A DNA stretch of 64,000 nt from Poseidonibacter lekithochrous (GTDB lineage Bacteria; Campylobacterota; Campylobacteria; Campylobacterales; Arcobacteraceae): the NCBI RefSeq assembly GCF_018861145.1, contig NZ_JAHKQT010000023.1, positions 186,001 through 250,000 of the forward strand, in the 5' to 3' direction. Shown one piece after another: positions 55,105-64,000 of the stretch. The position numbers were made by a program, and so were the translations under genes. Positions within the stretch are counted from its first letter, which is position 1. The number at the start of each line of letters is the position of its first letter. The notes below the pieces were generated by a model. That model did not search any database. It was not told the origin of the DNA and saw only the letters and a list, made by a program, of their open reading frames with translations.

Positions 55105-55644
55105 CTACTTTTTCTTTGGTCGAAATGGTTTTATAACCTCTTCATTACAAACTAAAAATGGCCCTTCCATTAAATCAATACAATAAGGAATAGCAGGGAA
55201 AACTGCATCTAGACATTCTCTAATAGACTTAGGTTTTCCAGGAAGATTAACTATTAATGAACTTCCTCTTAATCCAGCTGTTTGTCTTGAAAGAATAGCA
55301 GTTGGAACAAACTTTAAAGACTCAGCACGCATTAGCTCACCAAATCCTGGCATCATTCTATCACATACAGCTTCTGTTGCTTCTGGTGTAACATCTCTAG
55401 CTGCTGGTCCTGTTCCACCAGTTGTAACTACTAAACAACATCCTTCATTATCAACTAAATCTTTCATAGTCTCTTCCAAAGTTTTTTGGTCATCTTCAAT
55501 ACATCTATAAACTTCTTCCCAAGGAGATGTTAAATAATCATTCATTGTATCAATAATAGCCTTTCCTGATAAATCTTCATAAATACCTTTACTTGCTCTA
55601 TCACTAGCTGTTATAATTCCAATTTTTGCTTTTTTTTCATTCAT
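55105..55644 (-). CDS. mog: Molybdopterin adenylyltransferase Mog
   Basis: A 179-residue enzyme that adenylates molybdopterin before metal insertion in molybdenum cofactor synthesis. It opens KIGIITASDRASKGIYEDLSG and has the nucleotide-binding motif TTGGTGPAARDVTPEAT. The C-terminal block is AGLRGSSLIVNLPGKPKSIRECLDAVFPAIPYCIDLM, all diagnostic of Mog/MogA. It works in the same pathway as the molybdate transporter at 22-26 kb but is unlinked to it. No ModE box was seen before it. Confidence 0.95.
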   Translation of the reverse strand: MNEKKAKIGIITASDRASKGIYEDLSGKAIIDTMNDYLTSPWEEVYRCIEDDQKTLEETMKDLVDNEGCCLVVTTGGTGPAARDVTPEATEAVCDRMMPGFGELMRAESLKFVPTAILSRQTAGLRGSSLIVNLPGKPKSIRECLDAVFPAIPYCIDLMEGPFLVCNEEVIKPFRPKKK

Positions 55645-55684
55645 TATAATTCCTTCATATTTATTTACTTTTTAATTTAAATCT

Positions 55685-56206
55685 TTACTTATTTAATATA
55701 TGTCCAACATCTTTTATAAAATAAACTGTTGCATATTTCATAAAAAAGTCTTTTGCTTTTTGAGCTTCTATAATTTTATCTTCAGAGCCTAAAAAAACTT
55801 CTATTTTTACGCCTTTATTTACTAATGCTTCTAGTTTTTTTTCATCCCATTTATAGTTGATTAACTCATCTAATTGTGCATAAGTACCTTGCTTAAAATA
55901 CTTATTACAATCAATACTACTTGGATGTGAAATATTTTCCAAAAAGTTATTACAATAAGCATTATCATCTTTTTTATAAAACATTAACTGCATTCTTTTA
56001 AACCTTTTATCTTTAGTTTGAAAAAAAGCAGGAGAGAAAAGCTGAAGTTTATCAACTCTTTGTATTGAAGATAAAACTTCTTCAAAAGCTTTTATAGCTC
56101 CATAAGAAAATCCACTTACTGTAAAGTCATTTTCAATAATAAATTCACTGAAAAGCTCTGCTTCATTTTCTAAACAAAATCCTGAATGATGATTTTTAGA
56201 TATCAT
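55685..56206 (-). CDS. bioV: Pimeloyl-ACP methyl ester esterase BioV
   Basis: A 173-residue small alpha/beta-hydrolase of the BioV type. It cleaves the methyl ester of pimeloyl-ACP to end the fatty-acid stage of biotin synthesis, as first shown in Helicobacter. The nucleophile is S34 in SGFSYGAIKAFE, and candidate acid and base are D143 (GSEDK) and H169 (VGHIL). Its short size, without a lid domain, separates it from BioH. The start overlaps the end of the FtsH-like gene by 11 bp. Confidence 0.85.
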   Translation of the reverse strand: MISKNHHSGFCLENEAELFSEFIIENDFTVSGFSYGAIKAFEEVLSSIQRVDKLQLFSPAFFQTKDKRFKRMQLMFYKKDDNAYCNNFLENISHPSSIDCNKYFKQGTYAQLDELINYKWDEKKLEALVNKGVKIEVFLGSEDKIIEAQKAKDFFMKYATVYFIKDVGHILNK

Positions 56207-57662
56207 TTACTGTTATAACCTCATTTTTAATCATAAGATCTTTTAATCTATTAACTTCATCTGCATTGTGTGATAATTCAGCTCTTAAATCATTTTTAAC
56301 ATTGTTTAATAACTCATCAACTGAACTTGCCATTTTGTACTTATTTACAATCTCATTTGCAATTAAATCTGCACTTTCTAAATCTTTATGGTTAATTGCA
56401 TATTTTTCTTTTTTTATAACTTCAACACCAATAAATCCAGCTAAATCTCTTTTAATATTTTCAACTAAATCATGATATGAAGGATATGTTGTATTTAATT
56501 TTTCTACACTTTCATCAAATAGAGCAACTTTACTTTTTGAAATAAATGCTTTTGATGCTTGATAAATAGATAAAATTTCTTTTTGTTTTTCATCCAAAAT
56601 CTTGATTTGTTTTTTACCAAATTCAAGCTTGTTTTTTGCAATTTCTATATCATCTGAATCTAATATCTTAGAGTCTCTTTTTATCATATTTAATAAAGCT
56701 TCATTTATAAGTGTTGCTAAAGCAGCTGAACTAAACCCTGTTGTATCAATAGATAATTGTCCTGTATTTATTTCATGGTTTTTACCATCTAAATACAGCT
56801 CTAAGATTTTTTTTCTATCTTCAATATTTGGAAGCCCAACATGAAGTCGTCTATCAAATCTTCCAGCTCTTAATAATGCTTCATCTAATACTTCAACTTT
56901 ATTTGTTGCTGCAATTACCATTACACCACTATCACCTTCAAATCCATCCATTTGAGTCAATAGTTCATTTAATGTTGATTCTCTCTCATCATTTGAAGTT
57001 CCGCTTCTTTTTTTACCAACTGCATCTATTTCATCAATAAATATAATTGCAGGTGCACTTTGTTTTGCTTTTGCAAATAACTCTCGTACTTTTTTTGCAC
57101 CCATTCCAACATAAATCTGTACAAAGGAAGCACCACTTTGATAAAAAAATGGTACATCTGCTTCACCTGCAACTGCACGTGCAATTAATGTTTTACCAAC
57201 ACCTGGAGGTCCTATTAATAAAACACCTTTTGGTAGTTTTACTCCATATTTTAAATACTTATTTGGCTCATTTAAAAAGTCAACTACTTCTTCAAGTTCT
57301 TCTTTTATCTCAGAAATTCCTGCAATATCTTTAAATGTTACATTTGAATTAACAGCTTGAATATTTGTATTTAAGTCTTCATTTGTAGCGTTTGCTTTAG
57401 CTTTATCTAATTCTGTTCCAAAAGCAGATTTCTTTTTATTTTTATCAAAATACTCTTTTAGTTTATCCTGTTTAAGTTTTACAATAAAGGCTACAAAAAG
57501 CAGTACAAATAAGAATCCAATTCCTATATAATAAGAACCACCTTGGATATGAGAACCACCTTTGTAAAGTGTATATACGAAAAGTATTAGTAGAACTATG
57601 GCAGAAATTGCCATAAGTTTAAAATTTTTATCTAGTGCTTTTTTATCTAAATTTTGCGACAT
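56196..57662 (-). CDS. FtsH-like AAA ATPase lacking the protease zinc site
   Basis: A 488-residue membrane AAA protein. Two N-terminal helices (about 16-34 and 45-63) surround a short loop instead of the FtsH periplasmic domain. The AAA module is intact: Walker A GPPGVGKT (151-158), pore loop YVGMG, Walker [12 protein letters not shown], and [13 protein letters not shown]. Where FtsH has the metalloprotease motif HEAGH, this protein reads YQASKAF (367-373), and the rest of the peptidase domain is shortened. It probably unfolds or remodels membrane proteins without cleaving them. Helicobacter pylori HP0286, which I recall in the same gene order, seems to be its counterpart. It overlaps mtaB by 20 bp and bioV by 11 bp. 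Confidence 0.85.
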   Translation of the reverse strand: MSQNLDKKALDKNFKLMAISAIVLLILFVYTLYKGGSHIQGGSYYIGIGFLFVLLFVAFIVKLKQDKLKEYFDKNKKKSAFGTELDKAKANATNEDLNTNIQAVNSNVTFKDIAGISEIKEELEEVVDFLNEPNKYLKYGVKLPKGVLLIGPPGVGKTLIARAVAGEADVPFFYQSGASFVQIYVGMGAKKVRELFAKAKQSAPAIIFIDEIDAVGKKRSGTSNDERESTLNELLTQMDGFEGDSGVMVIAATNKVEVLDEALLRAGRFDRRLHVGLPNIEDRKKILELYLDGKNHEINTGQLSIDTTGFSSAALATLINEALLNMIKRDSKILDSDDIEIAKNKLEFGKKQIKILDEKQKEILSIYQASKAFISKSKVALFDESVEKLNTTYPSYHDLVENIKRDLAGFIGVEVIKKEKYAINHKDLESADLIANEIVNKYKMASSVDELLNNVKNDLRAELSHNADEVNRLKDLMIKNEVITVNDI

Positions 57663-58911
57663 TGTTTTTAGCCTTTACTTCATAATCATCAATAAAAATC
57701 CAATCTCCAACCAAATCTACAGTTGATTCAACTTCTATTTGATTAAAGTGTTGATCTAAACCTATGTATTTCCCATTTTTTTCTTGCTCTATTAAAATTT
57801 CTAAAGTTTTATTGTTTTCTTTTCTAAAGTTATAGTTCTTTTCTTCTATAATTTTAGTCAATTCGTTATAACGTAATTTAGCAATATCACCACGAATTTC
57901 TGGTTTCATCTGTGCACTTGGTGTTCCATCTCTTTTTGAGTATGTAAATGCATGAATATGAGTTAATGGGAATTTATGTAAGTTCTCCATAGCCTCTTTC
58001 CATATTTCATCAGTTTCTCCTGGATGCCCAACAATAAAGTCTGTTCCTAGAGCATAACCATTTTCTTTTAAAAATTCAAAAAGTTCTAAGTCTGATAAAA
58101 CTTTATTTCTTCTATTCATAAGTTTTAACATATCTTTTGATGTATGTTGAAGTGCAATATGTAAATGTTTTGCCATAAATGGTTCATTTACTAACTCTCT
58201 AAATTCATCATCAATTTGAATAGGTTCAATACTTCCCATTCTTATTCTTCTAACACCTTTAATTTTAGACATTTTCTTTAAAAGTTTTGCTAAAGATGTA
58301 TGTTGTTTCTTTCCATAAGAACCTACATTTGTTCCTGTTAAAATAAATTCTCCAAAACCATTTGAAGCTAGAGTTTCAACTTGTTCTAAAATTTTATCTT
58401 CACTATAAGATCTAGCATCTCCACGTACATGAGGAATAATACAATATGAACATCTAAAATCACATCCTTCTTGTACTTTTATAAACGCCCTACTTTTCCC
58501 AATAAATTCTTCAACTATAGTGCTATCAAGATGTTCTAAATCTCCTGCTTGGAAGAATCTTTCTTCTTGTTGTAAAAGGTCATTTATCTTTTCTTTTTCT
58601 GAGTGTCCAAATAATGCATCAACTTTTTCTTCTTTAAATAAACTCTCACCTTTAGTCCAAACCCCACAACCTGTAAATACAACTCTTGGATTATTACCTA
58701 ATTTTTTTAAACTATTAATATAACCACGTGCTGTACTATCTGCTCCATTTGTAACTGTACATGAGTTAATTACAACTACATCGGCTTGTTTTTCATCTTG
58801 AGTAACATCAAAATCTTTTAAATTACTCATCATTACTTGTGTATCAAAAACATTAGTTCTACATCCAAATGTTTTAAAATATACTTTTTGTTTATCTTTT
58901 GTAAAATTCAT
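57643..58911 (-). CDS. mtaB: tRNA t6A37 methylthiotransferase MtaB
   Basis: Radical-SAM methylthiotransferase converting t6A to ms2t6A at tRNA position 37. The 422 residues contain an N-terminal UPF0004 domain with cluster cysteines (KTFGCRTN, SCTVTN, TGCGVW). The radical-SAM motif is EGCDFRCSYCIIPHVRG, followed by the TIM-barrel core and a C-terminal TRAM-like region. GSIEPIQID and HIALQHTSKDMLKLMNRR are typical of this subfamily. It sits 17 bp after the MscS gene. Confidence 0.92.
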   Translation of the reverse strand: MNFTKDKQKVYFKTFGCRTNVFDTQVMMSNLKDFDVTQDEKQADVVVINSCTVTNGADSTARGYINSLKKLGNNPRVVFTGCGVWTKGESLFKEEKVDALFGHSEKEKINDLLQQEERFFQAGDLEHLDSTIVEEFIGKSRAFIKVQEGCDFRCSYCIIPHVRGDARSYSEDKILEQVETLASNGFGEFILTGTNVGSYGKKQHTSLAKLLKKMSKIKGVRRIRMGSIEPIQIDDEFRELVNEPFMAKHLHIALQHTSKDMLKLMNRRNKVLSDLELFEFLKENGYALGTDFIVGHPGETDEIWKEAMENLHKFPLTHIHAFTYSKRDGTPSAQMKPEIRGDIAKLRYNELTKIIEEKNYNFRKENNKTLEILIEQEKNGKYIGLDQHFNQIEVESTVDLVGDWIFIDDYEVKAKNNVAKFR

Positions 58912-58928
58912 ATACTTTTCTTAACCTT

Positions 58929-60665
58929 CTATTCTATATCTTCTAATTCTTCTGGCTTAGCTCTTGGAGCTCTTGATGGACCATAATGATTCTCTGTTGT
59001 ATTCATATTTATTTGTTGCGTTGGGTATGCTATATGAATATCATCTTCTGCCATAAAGGCATTTAAAATCTCTGGACTCATAGTACTTCTTAATTGTAAT
59101 GCTGCATAAGAGTTTGTAAGATACCATCCTGATATTACAATTCCATATGGTTCAACAAAAGTAAATACTCGCGGTTCAACTCCTGTCGCTCTTAATTGAT
59201 ATTTACTTCTCATTTTGCTTAACTGTTTTCTAGTTATATCTGTATAACCTTTTGAATAATGCTTTAAAATATCTCTTGAAATCTTTTGTGCTTTTTTATG
59301 GTTTGAATCAAATGTAATTGTAATATCAATACCATCCCATACTGTTCTTAAACCTGAGTGAGTATAGTTTGCAATCATTTCAGAGAAAATATAGTTATTT
59401 GGAATAAAGAAAATTCTTCCTGTTCTTCTATTTACAGTATATGATGTATAAGTGATATCTTCTCTAATAGTGATTTTAAATAGTGAAATATCTAAAACAT
59501 CTCCAACAGCTTGTACGTTGTTTCTATTAACTTTAATTCTATCTCCAACTTGAATAGAACCAGATGTTACAATAACCATCCAACCAAAAATAGACATAAA
59601 CCAATCTTTTAAAGCAATAGCAATACCTGCTGATGCAAATCCAAGAATAGTTACAAGATATGAGACATTATCAATATATGAAAACATTAAAACCATAATT
59701 ATTAAAAATACAACTGTAAAGTTGATAATTTTATTCGTCATATAATAGCTCTCATTTTGAGAGAAATACTTTTTAAGTGCTAATTTAACTAAAAATGCTA
59801 AAAATGATAAAACCACAATAATGATAAAAATCACTAAACTTTTTTGTATTTGCTGTGATATTTGATTTTTAATTTCTAAAATTACTTGTTCAATTTTTCT
59901 TGTATAAACCTCTTCTGTTGTTGATACAATTTCTAAAACCATATTGAAGTCTTTTTTCTGTTTATCTAAAAAAGTAATTCTTTCTTTATAATCAGATTTT
60001 TGCTCAAGATTAAAAAGTTCTAAATATACAAATAACTCTTCTGCTAATTTAATAGTCAAATCACTTATATCGTTTTCTAAGTTATTAAATACTTTTTTAT
60101 TATCTTCAAGTTTTTTAATTTGAGAAAGTGCATTTATGATCCCAAAAGGATTTGTAATCTGTGCATAATTTTCAATTTCAGGAGGATTTATAAAGCCACC
60201 AATAGGAGAGCCTTTATATTCTGCAATAAGTTCAAGTTCATTTTCTTTTACTCTAATCTTATTATGAAGTTGATATATCTGCTCTTCATCTGCATCTTTC
60301 TTTTTTTCAACACTTTTCTTTAAAGAATTAAGCTCTGTAGATATTTTTCTATATGACAAATAGTTTGAATATCTTTTTAATAGAATATTATCTTTTAAAG
60401 AAGCATCGATTTTTTCAATTTTTAGAAGAAGAGTATTTATAAGTGCAAGATTTTTCATATTAATCTCTCTTGATTTTTGCTCTTCTAATTTTCTTTCTTG
60501 TTGTTCTTTTAATTCTTTTTGAGCCTCATCGAATTTTTCTTTTATTATCTCTTGCTCAATTTGTTTAACTTGAGCTTTATCTACAGTATCTATTAAAATA
60601 TCTTCACTAAAACCTAAAGTAGTAAAAGCAGTAAAAGAAAGGGCAAGTAAAAAATTTTTAAGCAT
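58929..60665 (-). CDS. Large MscS-family mechanosensitive channel
   Basis: A 578-residue channel with a signal peptide (MLKNFLLALSFTAFTTLGFS) and a long periplasmic coiled-coil region (about 30-265, KEKFDEAQKELKEQQERKLEE and similar). Membrane helices follow, including the pore-lining TILGFASAGIAIALKDWFMSIFGWMVIVTSGSIQVGDRIKV. A C-terminal MscS cytoplasmic domain (RRTGRIFFIPNNYIFSEMIANYTHSG) completes it. It protects against hypo-osmotic shock. The start overlaps the aroB stop by 8 bp. Its size resembles the MscK/YnaI-type extended members. Confidence 0.9.
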   Translation of the reverse strand: MLKNFLLALSFTAFTTLGFSEDILIDTVDKAQVKQIEQEIIKEKFDEAQKELKEQQERKLEEQKSREINMKNLALINTLLLKIEKIDASLKDNILLKRYSNYLSYRKISTELNSLKKSVEKKKDADEEQIYQLHNKIRVKENELELIAEYKGSPIGGFINPPEIENYAQITNPFGIINALSQIKKLEDNKKVFNNLENDISDLTIKLAEELFVYLELFNLEQKSDYKERITFLDKQKKDFNMVLEIVSTTEEVYTRKIEQVILEIKNQISQQIQKSLVIFIIIVVLSFLAFLVKLALKKYFSQNESYYMTNKIINFTVVFLIIMVLMFSYIDNVSYLVTILGFASAGIAIALKDWFMSIFGWMVIVTSGSIQVGDRIKVNRNNVQAVGDVLDISLFKITIREDITYTSYTVNRRTGRIFFIPNNYIFSEMIANYTHSGLRTVWDGIDITITFDSNHKKAQKISRDILKHYSKGYTDITRKQLSKMRSKYQLRATGVEPRVFTFVEPYGIVISGWYLTNSYAALQLRSTMSPEILNAFMAEDDIHIAYPTQQINMNTTENHYGPSRAPRAKPEELEDIE

Positions 60666-61701
60666 TAGAAAAACCTTTTAAAACCTCTATCACATCTTCT
60701 TTTTTTGCTTCATTAGTAATTAAACAGTCTCCAATGCCACGGGCTAGAATAAATTTTATTTTATTATCTAGAGATTTTTTATCTAAGAAAAAATGCTCAT
60801 AAAAATCTTCAACATCTTTAATCTTATAAGTAGTAGGAATATCATATTTTTCAAGTAGTTTTCTAACTCTTAATGCATCATCATTATTCATAAGTCCTAG
60901 TTTTACAGAAACTTCATTTGCCATTATCATACCAATTCCTACGGCTTCTCCATGTAAATAAGTATTATAATTAGTTTCATTTTCAATAACATGACCGAAA
61001 GTATGACCATAATTTAAAGCAGCTCTAATACCATGTTCTTTTTCATCTTGAGATACTACATATGCTTTTGTTTCAACTGACTTAGAAATTGCGATTTTTA
61101 AATTTTCTTCATCATTAATATCATTTTGCTCTAACCATTCAAAAAAGTCTTTGTTAAAAGTAACTGCCATTTTTACAATTTCAGCAACTCCTGCTCCAAA
61201 CTCTCTTTTTGGAAGTGTTTTTAGCATTGAAGGATCAATATGAACAGCAATTGGTTGATGAAATGCGCCAACTAAGTTTTTACCAAACTTATTATTAATT
61301 CCTGTTTTTCCACCAACACTTGCATCAACTTGAGATAATAAAGTTGTAGGAATTTGAACAAAATCAATTCCTCTTTGATAAATAGAAGCAGCAAAACCAG
61401 TCATATCACCAATAACACCACCACCAAAAGCAACTAGTAAGGATTTTCTATCAAGTCTTTTTTCAAAACAGTGTTCTAAAATATACTCAATAGTTTCCAT
61501 ATGCTTATATTTTTCGCCATCAGGAATAGTAACAACACTAAGCTCTTTAGCACTCAGTTTTGTTTTTAAATACTCTAAGTGAAAACCACTTACTGTAGGG
61601 TTAGTAACAATTACAACTTTTGTATCAAAGTAAAGTTCGTTTAGTTTATCTATAAAGATTTCATAAGAATTATCGTGGGGTAAATTAATTTTAACAGTCA
61701 T
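60658..61701 (-). CDS. aroB: 3-dehydroquinate synthase AroB
   Basis: Second enzyme of the shikimate pathway, NAD+- and zinc-dependent. About 347 residues from the ATG at 61701; a 5-codon longer start at 61716 is also possible and neither has a clear ribosome site. Motifs are IPDGEKYKHMETIE, LVAFGGGVIGDMTGFAASIYQRGIDFVQIPTTLLSQVDASVGGKTGIN, GAGVAEIVKMA, and the zinc His residues in LNYGHTFGHVIE and YLHGEAVGIGM. It is the first gene of the nine-gene minus-strand run that ends with mutS2. Confidence 0.95.
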   Translation of the reverse strand: MTVKINLPHDNSYEIFIDKLNELYFDTKVVIVTNPTVSGFHLEYLKTKLSAKELSVVTIPDGEKYKHMETIEYILEHCFEKRLDRKSLLVAFGGGVIGDMTGFAASIYQRGIDFVQIPTTLLSQVDASVGGKTGINNKFGKNLVGAFHQPIAVHIDPSMLKTLPKREFGAGVAEIVKMAVTFNKDFFEWLEQNDINDEENLKIAISKSVETKAYVVSQDEKEHGIRAALNYGHTFGHVIENETNYNTYLHGEAVGIGMIMANEVSVKLGLMNNDDALRVRKLLEKYDIPTTYKIKDVEDFYEHFFLDKKSLDNKIKFILARGIGDCLITNEAKKEDVIEVLKGFSNA

Positions 61702-61891
61702 TTTGAATATATCCATATTATTTAGTATAAGTGTATATATTATATCTAAATTTTACTAAATAATTAATCATTAAAAGTAGACTTAAGATATTATCTACTT
61801 TGTATCTAAAATTAAATATGAATACTTGTATTTTTTAAATACTTATAGTACAATACTAAATGATATTTAAAAATAAATACAAGGCATGAAA

Positions 61892-62992
61892 ATGAATACA
61901 CCTTTTCCTTATGAGTATATTGCTGATGATAAAAGCTTTTATGGTAGAAAAGAAGAAGTTTTACAGATAAAAGAGCATATAAAAAACTCAACAAATATAC
62001 TACTTTTTTCTAAAAGAAGAATGGGTAAAAGCACTCTAATAAAGAATGTTTTTTCAAAAGTAGAAAAAGATTTTACTGTTATATATATTGATATTTTTAA
62101 TATTATAACAGCAAAAGACTTTGCAGAAATATTATTAAAAGGTATTACAAATGCTCAAAAAGGTGATATTACAAAGACTATTAAACAAGTAACTAAAATC
62201 TTAAAGAAGACAAGAATTGAACCTACTTTTGATATGAGAAGTGGAAAGATGAGTATCTCTCCTGTTGTTTTAAACTCAACTTTTGAAGAGATAATAGAAG
62301 ATGCTTTTGCATTGTTATTTGAACTTGCTAAGAAATCAAATGTAGTTTTAGCAATCGATGAGTTTCAGCAAATATCAACCATAAAAGAGAAAAAAATAGA
62401 TGCCCTACTTCGTAAATATATACAAGAGGCTCATAATATTTCATATATTTTTTTAGGTTCAAAAAGAAATATTTTAAATAGTCTTTTTCAATACAAAGCA
62501 CCCTTATATGAAATGGCAACACCAATGCTTTTAAAAAGTATAGATATTGAAGAAATATATGATTATTCAAAAAAATATATTAATATATCAAAAGATACAG
62601 CTGAGTATATTTATACTTTATCAGATGGAGAAACAAAACTAATTCAAATGATTTTACATAAAGCTTATATTTTAAATGCAAAGAAAAATGAAACTACTAT
62701 TGAAATAATTGATGATTTATTAGATGAAATTCTAATTACAAAAAATGACCATTATAAAAGTTTATTTGAGATTTTTAGTACTAATCAGAAAAAAGCATTT
62801 AAACTCTTATCAAAGTATAAAGTTGAGTTATTTTCAAATGAAGTTTTAAAACAAGAAGATATTTCAAGAGCTTCAATGCAATCATCATTAAATCAATTAT
62901 ATGCAAAAGAGTTTGTAGATAAAGAAGATGATATTTGGTTTATTCCAGATAGAACATTTGAGCTTTGGGGAGAAAAAGTTTTAAATTCGTAG
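61892..62992 (+). CDS. Archaeal/STAND-type P-loop ATPase
   Basis: A 366-residue ATPase. The ATG at 61892 is favoured because AAGG lies 8 bp before it; the ATG at 61886 is too close. It has an N-terminal YGRKEEVLQIKEHI box (as in DUF234/archaeal ATPases), Walker A FSKRRMGKSTL, Walker B NVVLAIDEFQQIS, a sensor-type YIFLGSKRNIL, and a C-terminal winged-helix region ISRASMQSSLNQLYAKEFV. Proteins of this kind act as nucleotide switches in stress or signalling; the specific role is unknown. It is divergent from aroB. Confidence 0.8.
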   Translation: MNTPFPYEYIADDKSFYGRKEEVLQIKEHIKNSTNILLFSKRRMGKSTLIKNVFSKVEKDFTVIYIDIFNIITAKDFAEILLKGITNAQKGDITKTIKQVTKILKKTRIEPTFDMRSGKMSISPVVLNSTFEEIIEDAFALLFELAKKSNVVLAIDEFQQISTIKEKKIDALLRKYIQEAHNISYIFLGSKRNILNSLFQYKAPLYEMATPMLLKSIDIEEIYDYSKKYINISKDTAEYIYTLSDGETKLIQMILHKAYILNAKKNETTIEIIDDLLDEILITKNDHYKSLFEIFSTNQKKAFKLLSKYKVELFSNEVLKQEDISRASMQSSLNQLYAKEFVDKEDDIWFIPDRTFELWGEKVLNS

Positions 62993-62997
62993 AAGAA

Positions 62998-63993
62998 CTA
63001 CTCTTTTACGAATTTTATAATAAATCTTGCTCCAATATATTTAACATTTTCATACATATACTCTGAATTTGAAACACTTATCGTTCCATTTAAATGGTTT
63101 ACAATGATATTTTCACACATATATAAACCAATACCTGTACCTTGAGATTGATGTTTAGTTGTGAAATATGGTTCAAATATTCTATTAATAATTTCTTTTT
63201 TTATCCCTTTACCATTATCTTTTATTTCAATAATGATATCTTCTTCTTTTTTGTAAGCAGAAATAAATATTAATCTTTTTTCATTTTCTAAATCAAGTAA
63301 TGCATCTTTTGAATTATTTAATATATTTAAAATAACTTGTATTAATTCATTTTCTAAAGAAATAATAGATATGTTTTCTATATCTTTTATTATTTCAATA
63401 TCTTTAGAAACAAATTGTGAACTTACAATTCGTAATGCTTTATCAATTGTAAAAGGAAGTAAAAACTCTTTTTGTTTATTGTTTTTAGGATTAAAGAAAC
63501 TTCTAAAATCTTCTATTGTTTCTGATAAGTATTGTACTGAAGCATTAATTGTATCCATTGAAGAATCAAAGTCTTTATCACTTAAGATTTTCATTTCTTT
63601 TTGTAATTTTGTACCAGTTGCGAGAGTAGAAATTGTAGATAAAGGCTGTCTCCATTGATGTGCTATATTTCCTAGCATTTCTCCCATTGCTGCCATTTTT
63701 GATTGTTCAGCTAATTTAAGTTCATGTTTTATATTTTTTTCAATTTCATCTTTAACTCTCGTTTCAAGATTATTATTAAAATGATTTAACTCTGCTATTT
63801 TACTTTCTAATTTAATATTAACTTCTTTTAAGGAAGTAGCATAGTTTTCTCTATTTGTTTCATATAAATTAATAATCAAGCCTATTAAAAATAATAAGAT
63901 AAGAGGAAGTACTGATTCAACTTCATTTAAATGTGTATCAATAAATGATTGAAAATTATATAAAAGGATTGTAAGAAATACTAATGAAAACAT
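62998..63993 (-). CDS. Sensor histidine kinase, 5' end outside the window
   Basis: A kinase core of at least 331 residues, read from the window edge. The frame stays open upstream of the first ATG, so the N-terminal sensor part is probably missing. A membrane helix (PLILLFLIGLIINLY) is followed by a coiled coil, the H-box MLGNIAHQWRQPLS, N-box ILNILNNSKDALLD, G1 IKDNGKGIKKEII and G2 GTGIGLYMCENII, ending with FIIKFVKE. The HQWRQPLS form is very common in Campylobacterota. No response regulator is next to it within the window. Confidence 0.85.
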   Translation of the reverse strand: MFSLVFLTILLYNFQSFIDTHLNEVESVLPLILLFLIGLIINLYETNRENYATSLKEVNIKLESKIAELNHFNNNLETRVKDEIEKNIKHELKLAEQSKMAAMGEMLGNIAHQWRQPLSTISTLATGTKLQKEMKILSDKDFDSSMDTINASVQYLSETIEDFRSFFNPKNNKQKEFLLPFTIDKALRIVSSQFVSKDIEIIKDIENISIISLENELIQVILNILNNSKDALLDLENEKRLIFISAYKKEEDIIIEIKDNGKGIKKEIINRIFEPYFTTKHQSQGTGIGLYMCENIIVNHLNGTISVSNSEYMYENVKYIGARFIIKFVKE

Positions 63994-64000
63994 AAAGTAT

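Noticed and set aside
61774-61801. Inverted repeat AAAGTAGA/TCTACTTT in the aroB-ATPase gap
   Set aside because: The 12-bp centre and lack of alignment with a promoter or T tract make it too weak to call in sequence this AT-rich.

Overview
The window is a chromosomal segment of a very AT-rich member of the Campylobacterota, most likely Arcobacteraceae. This rests on recognised gene content, not a database search: fused CcsBA cytochrome c synthetase, BioV esterase, the gene run aroB-mscS-mtaB-ftsH-like-bioV, an HQWRQPL-type histidine kinase, TTG starts, and T-rich promoters with a TGATATAAT-type -10 box. No rRNA, tRNA, CRISPR array, IS element or prophage structural gene was seen.

Layout. 1-9.1 kb: MBL hydrolase with two degenerate GGDEF proteins; cmoB; ccsBA; a PepD-type dipeptidase; a DUF1853 protein paired with a membrane-anchored nuclease-like protein. 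9.2-14.2 kb: a first RND efflux operon (permease, adaptor, TolC-like protein) behind a 22-bp palindrome. 14.2-20.3 kb: small membrane protein, DUF2461 protein, methyltransferase, ligA, thioesterase, ABC-F ATPase. 20.4-21.9 kb: a duplicated LRR-like protein. 22-25.9 kb: a molybdate operon (modE, modA, TOBE protein, modB, DsrE-like protein, modC) with a ModE box. 25.9-29.2 kb: nitroreductase/HxlR pair, AEC transporter, DsbC-like thioredoxin, GyrI-like protein. 29.3-36 kb: a second RND operon with TetR downstream and divergent MarR. 36-40.1 kb: aldo/keto reductase, yjdM, an EamA transporter divergent from a frameshifted Crp/Fnr regulator, a CBS protein.

40.1-44.4 kb is the most accessory-looking part: hipBA, a GNAT acetyltransferase, and a short SMC/DUF2326-like ATPase bracketed by imperfect direct repeats. 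All lie between the two halves of a decayed GNAT gene. A well-formed 33-codon ORF follows in the gene-poor stretch beyond. 44.4-51.1 kb: dapE, then two tandem FHA proteins ahead of a giant AsmA-like DUF748 protein, and two small proteins.

51.1-61.7 kb is a nine-gene minus-strand run: aroB, mscS, mtaB, protease-dead FtsH-like ATPase, bioV, mog, a DASS transporter, a DUF2721 protein and mutS2. 61.9-64 kb holds a STAND/archaeal-type ATPase and a histidine kinase cut by the window edge.

The genes combine housekeeping (chorismate, DAP, biotin, tRNA modification, cytochrome c and molybdenum cofactor) with efflux and redox-stress modules whose regulators sit beside recognisable operators. The best leads are the split-GNAT/hipBA/ATPase island, the FHA-FHA-DUF748 operon, the pseudo-protease FtsH, the DsrE protein inside the mod operon, and a promoter layout shared by ccsBA and the dsbC-like gene.
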